This document shows, piece after piece, positions 35,801 through 47,800 of a stretch of 64,000 bases of DNA. The notes under the pieces were generated by a model that searched no databases, was not told the origin of the DNA, and saw only the letters and a list, made by a program, of their open reading frames with translations. Numbering within the stretch: the first letter of the stretch is position 1; every line of letters starts with the position of its first letter. Position numbers and translations under genes: made by a program. Source of the DNA: Gnetum montanum (lineage: Eukaryota; Streptophyta; Gnetopsida; Gnetales; Gnetaceae); assembly GCA_015680685.1 (NCBI GenBank), contig MNCI01030241.1, positions 180,807-244,806 on the forward strand. The letters run 5' to 3'.

Positions 35801-38800
35801 GGGGTAAAGGGGATGGTCGGATGCATCTGGTGGCATGGGGTACCGTGGCCAAACGAAAGCAAGCGGGAGGTCTAGGGTTGACGCATTTTGCCGACGTTTG
35901 GGCCATGGGGCTTCAGGGGTTGTTGAGGCCACTATGTGATCATGACCTTTACCCGGTCCAGTCGATTCAAATTATGCATCATAAGTACCGGCAATGGGAG
36001 GCATCATGCAATGATTCAAATGTCTGGCACTCCTTAGTGTCACACCTGCGGAGGATTTTGCCGTTGGGGCTCCTAAATGCACAACCAATGTAATTTATTA
36101 AACACCAATACCTCGTTGTTAGGGGGTGGTGGCAATTATGGCAAGGAAAGCTCCCCCAAAAAATTAAAATTTTTTTGTGGTTGATTGGACATGGTGCTTT
36201 CCCTGTGCAAGATGTGCTGCAAGTGAATGCCATGTGTCCCCTCTACATGGTAGGGGAAGAGATAGTGGAGCATTTTGCATGGCAATGTACATATTCGGCA
36301 CGGGTGTGGCAAGCTATGCGGATTCCACTGCTGATTACATTCGACAAACACTTGCTTGCCACAGCAATACTTTGGTAGCTATGGAGGACTAGGAATTGCT
36401 AGATTTTTTGGGGCATTGCTCTACCATTATCGGTGCAAGTAGCAACCGCAAGTTTTCAAGTGTGGAGGGAAGCGCATGTTGCGATGGAGCTAACCTCGAC
36501 TTACAAACCGTCTTGTGAGAAATATCAAGCTAATCCCATTTTGTGGAATCTAGTGGACAAGGTGGGTTGGGCCTCGATGCTGGAGCAACTCTGTGGGGAC
36601 CCAAACCTAGATGATAGGCCATTCTATCTATAACAATTGGCTTGGAGACATCACTTTGTTTCAGGTGGTCAAAATTGAGCTCACCAAGCCTACCATCGCC
36701 AAGTACCTACAAGTACCATCAGAAGGGGAGGAGGTGGTGTTACAGGGGAGAGGGTTGTTGGATGCATGTGAGTTCTTCTCAAGGACAATGCCCAAGATAG
36801 GTAGCAGGTAGGTCCCCAAGTGGGCTCTGGAGCCTATGTGGTAGGATCCTGCAATGCTCGTGGATCGATTTTTTGTTCACTCAAGCAATGCGTGGAAGCT
36901 TCTAGGGGTGCATTTTGGCTTCATGTGTTGCCTCCGGCAAGGGATTGTGGTGAACTTGCCTTGTTACTTTATGGGTGTGTTGCGTTAGAGGAGGTGAGGA
37001 ACCCATTCTCACACTTTGGTGGGCAGTGAGGGGATGGTCGCCACCAATAGGGGCCCCAATGCCGCCGAGGAATCTGGCAACGTGGGCCATGTACGAGCGA
37101 CGACGAAGGCAATGTGTCCCACCGTCGATGGTTGACATTTCTACAAATTCGAGTGAGTTGAAGGAGGCTACCTCAGGGGGGAGATCAAAATGGGGGTTTG
37201 TTGGGGCAGCTGAAGTGGGGGAGTCATCACAACCCCAAGAAGGGTCAAAGAGACCCTAGGGGAGAGCTAGGTCTCTAACTAGGCCAGGGAGGAGGGGTGA
37301 CAAAGGGGAGACTTTAGGGATGACGTGGCTGCTAGCGAAACTGGAGGCGGAGGAACGCAGGCATGTGGAGGAGCGCATGATTTGGGCAAAGCAGCTGAGG
37401 TGGCAGGAGGAGGAGTTCCAGCAAGAGCTGGAACGGCTGACTTAGCGCTATGAGGAGGTGGCGAGGGTGGAAAGAGTGCAACACGACTTGGTAGAGGCAA
37501 CAACTAGGCAAGTGTCGGAAGATGAACTTCGACAGTAGGTTCAGGAGGAGCTCCAAGCAGAGACAAGGCTCCAAGAGGAGTGGGAGAGGGAGAAGCAGCA
37601 ACCGCAAAAGGAAGAGGAGCAGGAGGAAGCAGAGATTCAAGCGCAACTAGATCAGGCACACAAAGATCGTGCACAGTCGTGGCTGTGGGAGGGGAGATGC
37701 CCCTACATCATCCTGGACATCAGGCACGGCGCACCTTGGGCCATGCTCCAAAGGCATATCCAACACCAAAGTCAAAAGCTACATCCTGATAGGGAGGGAA
37801 ATGCTAAGGATCGGGCAAGGAAGAAAGCAAGCTTTAAGGAATTTCAGCAAGCAGTGACCTTTGTTGCCACTTAGCACAATAGGATTGTACTAGATACAAT
37901 TCACAGTCAAGAGAGGCGCTGCTATAGGTGCTCAACGCTGCCAATGCATCTCTAGGTTGTTTGTGGGTCGGGTGTCTTTTGTTGGGTGCAGCCTAGGTTT
38001 GGGCAACATGCATGTTTTGTTTTCTTGTTGTTGTTTTGTTTTCTGAATTCTCTAGGAGAATTCTGACGAGTGGGAAGGGGGGAACTCTACCCCCCCAATT
38101 TTGGGATGAGGGGAGATACTTCTCTCCCCGTATTTTTGGAGATGTAGATTTGTACATACTTTGTTTTCTTTTAATTTAAGCTTGAAGTTTCTCCAAAAAA
38201 AAAAAATGTGAATTCAAAAAGCTAATCAACCAGCAATAAAAATGAAGGATTTTGTTTCTGCTAAGGTGTTTTATGGAATTGAAAATTGCAATTTCATGAT
38301 TTAAAATTGAAGTTAGATGAATACAAGAAACAAACATACCTTCCCCTCATAGTAACCACGAAGCAAATATCTTGCCAAACCAAAATCTGCAGCTGATATA
38401 TATACAAAACGCTTCACACCTGTATGATAGCACATGGTAAAAAGAAAGAATTGCAATATTCAACACAGTAGAAAAATAAATATAACTGAAGCATAATAAA
38501 GAAAATTGTAAATAAGCACTTTAAAAAATAACCACTACAGAAACGCTACGTACAGAACCAGAAGTAAAGAGTTTTGCATGTTAACAAATTTCATAGGCTA
38601 TTTAGTCGATTTATACACATATTTTGAATAGTTGGTCTAAACGTTGCAAACCAAATGTGAAAGGACCTTAAACTTTATTAATGTCCATATGTAATGTAAT
38701 TTTAAAAAACATACCTCCCAAGATATCGGGAAGATTTCAGATATTATAAAGCTATAGCGGCAAGACAAACTCAAAGTTATGCAGCATGATAGGGTGTAAA

Positions 38801-41800
38801 GCTTATTAATACAAAAATAGCAGAAAGACAATCTCGTATGTAAACCTTATTAATATATTATGCACCTTGACAATGGCGGGCTACAAAGTATGGCTGGCTT
38901 CATCCATTCCAACTTAGTTAAGTGCTCTAATGGGCAGATTTCAAGGTCCAAACTGCAACGTATTTGACAAGGAGCAGCCAGGTGTTAGAAATAGTATGAA
39001 TGTATGTCTCCAAGTCCTCCATCTCCATTTTTCTTTGATGTTGAGTAGAGTGGGACATAGAGGTAGTCTTTATTTTCATGATGATGTCTTTACATTGATG
39101 TAATAGGTGTTATAAGTATGTTTGCTTAAAGAAAAAGGGTCCTAGGAGGTTAGGGTAAGAGCAAATTGCTAAAAGGAGAAAGAAGGGGCCAAGAGCCTTC
39201 ATGTGTGGCTCTTGCTCAAAGAAGCAAAATCCTACAAAAAAGTCCTTCCCTCTGTATCTTTGTAAATATTTCTTACGTAATCCATATGCTGAAGAGACAA
39301 CCAAATCACTAACCATTTCCTGTTGTCTCTATCTTCCAGAAAGTGGACTCTTAAATCTTGACACAGAACTGCTCACTCTTGTACAGAAACATGGGCAAGA
39401 TATGGTGCTCACTGACAAGAGGCAAATTGTATTTCCCGTTAAACATTCAGAACTGGTAACAAGACTATGCATGCAACTTTAACGCACTAACGATAGACTA
39501 TGCACTTGAATATACGCATTCTAGTGCCAAGCAGTATTACGAGACTTGCTGTGCAAGCTCACAGAGTTCTGGATTTTCTGGAGAAGCCGGGTCACTCATG
39601 ACCCACAAGCGGAGTTGAATTTTTGACTATTTCAAGGGATTATAAGCACTGAAATTTTAAACCAAACGGGTTGAACCGAGTTTTCAGCAAGTCTTCTGAG
39701 TAACTTGTCGAGTCCAAGTTCACTTTATGAAAAGGAGTGACTCAAAGAGTCCGAGTCCCATAATACTGGTGCCAAGCGGAAAGGCCACATTAAAGAGATG
39801 AGGCTGTTGCCAAAGTTACAGACAAAATAATCAAGGAGAAGAGGTTGATCATTCCTCAGTCCTCTTCAACTTTGAATAAGTTTGTAATTATGGATGTTGC
39901 CAGCATGCTACAGTATAAGCAAATCCAGCAGGAAAAAAACAGACAGAAGAATATCATGAGTAATTGGTCATATCCAAAGAAGCAGTTATGACTCTCCTAG
40001 CAGAAGGAAGGAAAGGCGTTACAGTTTGAAGAGACGTTGAAGAGCTACAAAAACAATTTACAAAGAATAGGACGGGACGAAGAGGTAATTTAAGACTATA
40101 AGCAGAGATGAATGAGGGAAAAATCTTGGAAGAACAGCAGTAGTAGTTGGAGCTTGGAACTCCAATATAAAGAAATGTATTGAAAATTCGTTGCACCACC
40201 ACACCCTTTATCTGTTAACTAAGCCATATGAACCTTTGTCATAAAATGAATAAATGCTATTTACATTACATCATGTTTACCAGCCTCTGAGGCAGCATTA
40301 ACTGCCTGAATGTTTGCAGTTCCATTTACTCTGTACATTGCTTCATTAGATCCAAATCCGCCAACACATGATATCTGGAAATAAATCACCAAAGCAGATT
40401 GCAAAGGTTATTAGATATAACAATAATGGATAAAAATAAATCCGAACATTCATCATGTTTTCGTCTACCAGTATAGATCCACTAATGCCTTTCAAACATG
40501 AAAAGGAAAAATCAAGTTCTCGTATTCTAAACACTGCAGCCACTGCATAGTTAAAACGGCATCCTAGAAAAAGTTAATCGTTTTACTGAATATCAATGAA
40601 ATTTGCACTTATTTTATAACTGCTAATAAGAGTCATAGTTATGAAGACCATTAACTGTAGCAACATGATTCCTAAATTCATCCAAATAGAACTACCATTT
40701 TACATAGAATCAATCCACAATAACCTCAATTTCAATTACTTTTGATAACTGAAAATCTACTCATTGTAATATGCAACAATCCACAATACTTCTGCACTGG
40801 AGATTTGGAATGGAAAACAAGCCTTTCTTTGGCTTCTCATTTTCCGTTATCCAAAATTAAATATTTCAATTTTAAGGAAAATGTTGCAAAGGCAAAAAAT
40901 CATTCCATATTGTTGCTCAATAAGTTATGCTGTGGTATGGTATGCACATGTCATGATATTGCATATTTCATTTGGTTCTTGATAAATCCATTAGCAATGT
41001 CCCAAGAGGGCGAATAGATGAGCAAAAGCCTAACCTCTTTTTGAGTGGTTCACTTAAGCACAAGCCCAAGCTCTAGGACCCAATAAACAAGCACATAACC
41101 AAACAATGGCCCCCCTAATCAGATACTAAAATTCTACATTGATAAATCCATTAGAAATCCCAATTGGGACAATTGGCACCTTGTGAAGTGGATACAAACT
41201 TCATATATTTTATTATTTAAATATCATAACTCAAAAAAAGTTCATCACTCAAAGACTCGATGCTTGCCCCACCAAGGGTGGCCTTAAGAAGACTAGTAAA
41301 TAAGTGAAAGCCTAACCCTTTTTTTGAATGATTGCACTCAAGCCTTACAACCTAAGAAACATGTACCTTACCATGACTCCAAATGATAGGCCACTATACA
41401 ATACTAGAACTCTACATTTAAAAATCCATTAGAAATTTCAATTGTGGTACCCTACATTTGTATATGTGACTATAGTACTTTTAAAGCTTTTAGATATATT
41501 TAAAAATCCATTAGAAATTTCAATTGTGTGGTACCATACATATGTATATGTGACTATAGTACTTTTAAAGATTTTAGATATATTTAAAAATCCATTATAA
41601 ATTTCAATTGTGTGGTACCCTACATTTGTCTATCTGACTATAGTACTTTTAAAGCTTTTAGATATATATGTGTGTGCGCATGCACCTAATGCTTCTTAAA
41701 GCTTTTAGATATATATGTGTGTGCGCATGCACCTAATGCTTCTTAGTAATATGAAGACTTTTGTTTGGATGATATAAGCAAGATTAATATTTATTTCTAA

Positions 41801-44800
41801 TTTGTCTACTAATTTCTTATTTCAAGTTTAAAAAGTATATAATTTATTAATAACTGAGAATGGCAAAGTCTAGCATTGTTTTAGAATAATAATAGGAAAT
41901 TAATGTAATGTGGATCCATGGTTTATTTTGACATTTAGTTAGAATCTTTAAAATTATTGAATATTTAATTAACTAAAATGCGTTAAAATTCAAAGTTGTC
42001 ATATCATGCTCAAATTTGGTGGACCAACTCAATTTTACACCTAGAGTATAGATCAATTTGAGCCCTAGATTTTGAGATTTTAATGTTAAACAATTAAACA
42101 AGTACCTGCTATGACCATATTTTCCTTGATTCAATTAAAATATTAATTTCCATCATGGTAGCTATATCATGCTTGTGCTCATTACGACTGGCTCAACATG
42201 CGTAAAATGTTGGATATACAAAAAGTTTGGTATCAATGATTTTTACTAGATAACTTATAGGAAATGTGGAAAATAGATAAAAAGCCAAAAATAAATTAAA
42301 AACCCTCATAGCATATAAAGTAAAAAGTAACTTAAAGAAAGACAAAAAGGTGAAGCCATAAAAAAAGTTAATGTGGGATGGTGATGTTTACGCTATGACA
42401 TGCCTATGATGGCATCTATTTTATTTATATGCTAATTGTCCACTTCATATTAATGGCCATAAAAGGGACAAATGACTCATTTAATAGGGACCATGTGACT
42501 CTCTTAAGTGTTGTCACACTCACATGTCCACTTTGTAATAACCCAACTTTCTTGGATTTTCATCTTAAAGTTTGAACCCAACTTTCTTGGATTTTCATCT
42601 TAAAGTTTGTGGCAACGTTTGAGAGTTTGCTTTGTTATGATGATGTGTGTAGATACTCTTGATTTGTAGAACTATCTATGAATTTTATGATTGTGATAGA
42701 TTTAGAGTATTGCTAATGTGCATGTATTAATGATTGGTTGAATGATCAGTTATTCTTCCCTATAATTGATCCAAGTTGTGCTAATGTGTGTTGTGTGTAT
42801 TACTAGATGAAAAGTACTAAGTACATACTACCCACTGATTTAGCATATTTAATAGAATAAACAAAAGAAATGTTGAGTAGAAACAAAGCTGAAATGTTGT
42901 ATTATTTATGATGTTGTTACTATGCTTTTATTTTTATGTGTTGTATGACCTAAGTGCCTTGAAATGAATTCTTAAATTGATTAGAATGTTTCTATGTAAA
43001 CTGTGTGTCTATATATATATATGGTATCTCATATACTTGTTTTGGTCTGTATTCATATAAGTTTTGGATATCTTATCTCTAAGGGCTACTATGTGAATTT
43101 TAATTATTCAACAATCAAATTTGGAAACAAAGATTTCTCTTATGTTATGCTTCAAGGGTTGAAAGATGTATGTCTCACTTAGTATGAATGATTTTTTTAA
43201 ATATACATACATATGCACATGTTGTTGAGGAACTTGACCAATAAATCAAGTGCAAGGAAGTTGACCTATGAATACAGAATATTATGTATATCATAGTTGC
43301 ATTATTTTAAATAATGAACATGTGAAGTGTTGTGTATGTTGTTGATGCATTGTTCTTTAGAGTTTCATTAGTTAATAAAATATAAATACCCTCTCCATGG
43401 TTATAGAAAAGTCATATCATAAGCTTTTAAGGTATCGTAAGACAAAGCAATAATAAAATATGAACATAAAATGTAAGATCTTGCATTACTAATAGCCTAA
43501 AAGAAAAGGTGTTTCACTTGATTTTATGTTTTGGACTTGCACTTTTTCAAATTCCCATTTTAAAATCTCTTCCATTGCACTTTATGACTTGATTTCTTCA
43601 AGAAATGTTGTTGAAAATGAAGCACAACTACATATTTATTGCTAATAAATTTAGAGATGACATGTTGTTAGAAAAAGAAAGAATAGAGGTAAATATTATG
43701 TTTGAATATTTTACGTTTGTTAGCTTTATGCAATGTGAGATCAAAATGAATTGAACATAAGACTTGGTAGAATTAGAATTCCAAAATATTAAAAGTTGGA
43801 ACTCAAGGAATTGAACCTGCAAGCTATTAGAATATATTTTTATTAATTTTTAAAAGTGATCATGGAAAGAACTGAACTCATGACTAGGTGGTGTGGAAAA
43901 AGGTTTTATTTATTAAAAGAGAGAGAAGGAGAACTGTTTTCAGTAAAGATTCAATTACATTAAAGAAACTAAATTTGAAACCAAAACCAAATTGAATAAA
44001 AAAGGCTAAAAAAAAGAAAAAAAAGGAGAAAAAGGGAGAGTGTGTGTGCATAGGAGATGGAAGGAGAGCTCAATCATAAGGGAGGTGGCTGGAAATGAAC
44101 AGTAGCAAAAGAAGATTGTAGTTGAAATAGCAAATAAACACCAACAAAAGAAGGTTGTGGCTAAAACAGCAAATGAACACCAACATGAGAAGGTTGTGGC
44201 TGAAGAAAAAAAGAATATTAATAAGGGAAGATTGTGGCTACTACAAAAGACAACAAATAAAAGGGAAATTTGAACTGAGCAACAATCCAATATTGTAATT
44301 AACTTTGTTCTTGGTAAGCAAGGAATCCAAGCAAGAGGGTAAGATGAATTCTTCTCTTGTTATATGTGATGGACAACATTGACTGATAATCTCAACATCT
44401 TAGCTCTTCTCTCTTCTTAGACTTGAATATCATTTTATGTTAGAATCAACTTTACACAAAATTTGCTGTTAAGATTTTGGATTGTTGAATCATTCATTTT
44501 GTTGATGGAACTCTCCACCTGTCCTCTGCACTCTAAGGTCTAAATGACTTGGATGAGAGTTGTTTCTGTAATGATTTAGAAACATGCATAACAATTTGGG
44601 GCATACTGGCATAACGATTTGCCAACAAGATCCAAGGATCCCCTATATGAGGATTGGTACCACCAATAGAAAGTGAGAGTATCCCTAGGCCCATGTCTAT
44701 TTTGTGATTTTCTGAAATTTACAGAATTGCTAAAGTCTTTGTTCTGGCTGGAAATTAGCTTGATGATCCCTTTGCATGCTTAATCTTTGGATTTGAATTT

Positions 44801-47800
44801 TGATTCTTATTTATGTACCTTCTCAAGTCTGATTTTGTTATTTTTCTATAAATCCAATGGAGTGGGGGAAATCTAGGATGTAAATCCATGGTTATTACAT
44901 GTTAGTGAAGTTATATTATAGCTGTTAAATGTAGGTGATTTCTCCATGCTATATTATTAGTAAATTAGATAGTTTGATTAGATGTTAGTGGTGTTTTAAA
45001 AAGTTGATTTGAAATGATTTTTATTGTGAGGGTTGCTGAAAGAAAATAAGATAATATTATTTTGCAATTGAATGGATTCGATATTATTGATTTTTACATT
45101 TCTTGTGGCCAGCTGTTGGGTTAGACTAGTCTGTTGATGAACAACATTTCATTTATTATTATGGTCGAAGAAAAATCAAAATCTGATCAATAAATCAAAG
45201 GGGGTTTGCACTCATTTTCAACTGCACTCATTTTCAACTTGGCCAAAGAAGGGGAGACCATGCTACTTTGACGGGTAAGGAGTTGAGGAAAAAAGGAAAG
45301 TGGTTATTCCTTGCTTGTTCCCGGCCATCTTTTGAACTGTATTGAGTGGTTTTGTGGGAGTGGTTTTGTGGGTTTTTGGGAGGTTGATTTTGCTGCGGCT
45401 GTTGGAGGCTTTTGTGACTGATTTTTGGGGACTTTTGGGGACTTCTGGCTAATCCAAGGGACTATCATCTCTGATTTTTGTGACAATTTCGGCAGCACTT
45501 TGGACTTGCAGTTTGAAGNTATAAGAAATATGATTTAAAACACATGTTGGGAATGTTTTAAAATAATAATAAATAATATATGGGAAAACAAAATATTTTT
45601 TGTTCTATTTCAACAAAGATGCTGAGAAACAAAAGAAAAACATAGGATAATACTCTAAGGTGTGCCTCAAGAGCTAAAACAGGTATGTTGAGATGCAAAA
45701 GAATGCTCATATTGAGAAACTTGACCTATGAATCAAGTTGGAGAAACCTGACCCATGAATCAGGGATATTGTGTGCAAATACTGTAGCTTTATATTTTTT
45801 TTTAAATTTTATTTTATCTAAATGTGATGCATTGCTCTTTTTAGTTTAAAATAGTAGAGTATAAGTACCCTCTCCATTGCTGTAGAAAGGTCACGTGATG
45901 ACCTTTCAAGGCTTGTAAGACGATGGAAAAATTCACATCGCTGATGACCTGAAAAAAAAGGTGCCTTATTTGATTATGTAGCTTGAACTACCCTTATCAT
46001 GAATCTATTTGAAAACTCTTTCCTTGCATCTTATGACAATTCTGAATGATAAAGAGATAGATATTATGCTAGAATGTTTTGTAATTGTTAAGAGGAATTG
46101 AACCTGAGATCTAGCAAAATCTGAATTCTGAAATATAAAAAATTGTTGATTTAGGAATTAAACCTGCAACCTGTGAATATACATATTTTATTGATTTTTT
46201 TTATAGTGATTATGAAGAGAACTGAACTCATGACCCATTGCTGAAAAGAGAGAGAGAAAAAAAAAAAACTTTAAAAAGAAAGAAAAGAATACGAACAGTC
46301 CCCAAGAAGTCAGTTACAAGAAACCATTCATTATCCCTTATTCCACCTACAAATAGGAAGAGGAGGAGAGGAAAAAAAAAGAGGACACACGAGACACAAG
46401 TAGCTGTGCAAAACACAAAAAAAAGAGGGATACAGCAACAAGGAGTGTGGCTAAGAAGGGAGAGAAGACTATCGCTGCTACAAGAGATAGCAAGGAGAAA
46501 GAAAACAAGTGCAACATAGCAATCCAATATTTGGATAATTCCTCCCCAATAAGCAAGATATCTAAGCAAGGAGGTAAAATGATCCATCTTTGTTATGTTT
46601 GATAATGGCTAGCAAGGGCTGATTTTCTCAAACTTTTCTGTTCTTGCATGTCTAACCACCTTCGCAATGCTTGTATGAAAATATCAAGATTGTTGTTGTA
46701 AGCTTAGACTTTTTTCTTTTTTTTTTGAAATCGTTTATTACCTTTTCTTTGGATCTCTCTGCCCGTCCTCTGCACTCTCACACCTAAATGACTTGAATGA
46801 GAGTTGTTTCTATAACAATTCAGAAACACCCATAATGATTTGGGACATTTTTGGCAAAGGATTGCCAATAGGGGCTATGGATCCCTAATATGAGGATTGG
46901 TACCGCTGGCAGAAAGTAAGAGTATCCTTGGGCCCATCAATAATTGTGAATGTTTTAAAATTGTTGAATTCTTGGATTTTGGTTGGAATTTAGTTGATGA
47001 ACCCTCCCCCTCTGATTGCATAAATCTTGGATCTGAATCTTGAATTATACTTTTTTTTCCCATACCTTCTCAAGTCTAATTTTGAAATCTTTCTATAAGT
47101 TGACGGAGTGGGGGAAAACCTAGGATGTTAATTTATGGTTGTGATCAATCTATTCTTTGCTATTGAACATATGAATTTCCTGATTAAATGATTACTAGTA
47201 AAATGGTTACAAGAGTTAAATTCAAGTCTTGTTTTTGTGTGTGGCTGGAAATTATAAAATATTATTATGTGATTGAACAAATATGAGATTATTAATTTAT
47301 CTGCTTTTGTGGTCATTTCTTTGGTTTTCAAATGTGCAAATGATCCTGATTAAATATTTCTTTTTAGGTTGAATAATAAAAAGTTTGATTTTTTTTAAAT
47401 CTAATGAATCTTGCACAGATATTTTACTATGCCTATTTCTTTTTAAAATTATCTCTTAATCCTTAAATTAATATTGATTGACCTGTTTCAGAGCTAGATC
47501 TAGGCACTATTGATTTCATTTTAATTTTATAGGATAACGTTAGTGTGATGGTTGTAGAAAGAAAGGCACCTGAGCATTTTCTTCTTTCAACTTTCTTCTT
47601 TCTAAGGGGCTTCAGGTGCTAGCTCTTGCTCCCTTTGAATGGGTATTACATTGTGAGTTTGTGAATCATGCATGTGGTCTTCCATAAGTCTTGGATCTGA
47701 ATTTTGGCATGCATGTTTTGGTCTTCTAAATTAGCATTTTCTTTGTGTTGTGCATTTAGTATTTCATGCTTTTGTTATCATTTAAAAGAAAAAAGAAAAA

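Larger units (their letters stand above)
35340..38206 (+). mobile_element. L1-like LINE, 5'-truncated, with extra 3' coiled-coil ORF and poly(A)
   Basis: Plus-strand blocks in order follow. RT thumb region: DTYLGLPLYD, then RRVWESLFKRMLERVSHW-like sequence, and LASSILQTMARFTMFATSPP with GKLITLFE. Next is HLVAWGTVAKRKQAGGLGL, then HFADVWAMGLQGLL. The zf-RVT domain reads KIKIFLWLIGHGAFPVQDVL, CPLYMVGEEIVEHFAWQC and TYSARVWQAM (36118-36340). There follow about 900 bp of moderately GC-rich sequence (ITLFQVVKIEL, KYLQVPSEGEEVVLQGRGLL), then the coiled-coil ORF, a 3' UTR and A12 at about 38195-38206. Endonuclease and most of RT are missing. It is inserted in an SDR intron, antisense to the gene. 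Confidence 0.82.
35054..38339 (-). other. SDR gene intron holding a large LINE insertion
   Basis: The 3286-bp intron would be only about 420 bp without the 35340-38206 insertion. Both splice borders are intact. The LINE is antisense to the gene. Confidence 0.75.

Noticed and set aside
37279-37646. Minus-strand open frames over the coiled-coil ORF (Pro/Leu-rich)
   Set aside because: They are complements of GAG/CAG-rich coiled-coil codons; the plus-strand protein is conserved with a second copy, the minus-strand frames are not.
43007-43021. (TA)n microsatellites here and at 60222-60237
   Set aside because: Short simple repeats, common in AT-rich plant DNA; no further significance seen.
44006-44290. 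94-codon minus-strand ORF rich in Phe, Cys and Ser
   Set aside because: It overlaps the 39-bp minisatellite (39 is divisible by three) and an A-rich tract; it looks like a repeat artefact.
46228-46587. Overlapping open frames on both strands (Lys/Arg-rich plus, Phe/Leu-rich minus)
   Set aside because: They arise from an A/G-rich low-complexity tract in the 2-kb repeat; the matching region in the other repeat copy is not open.
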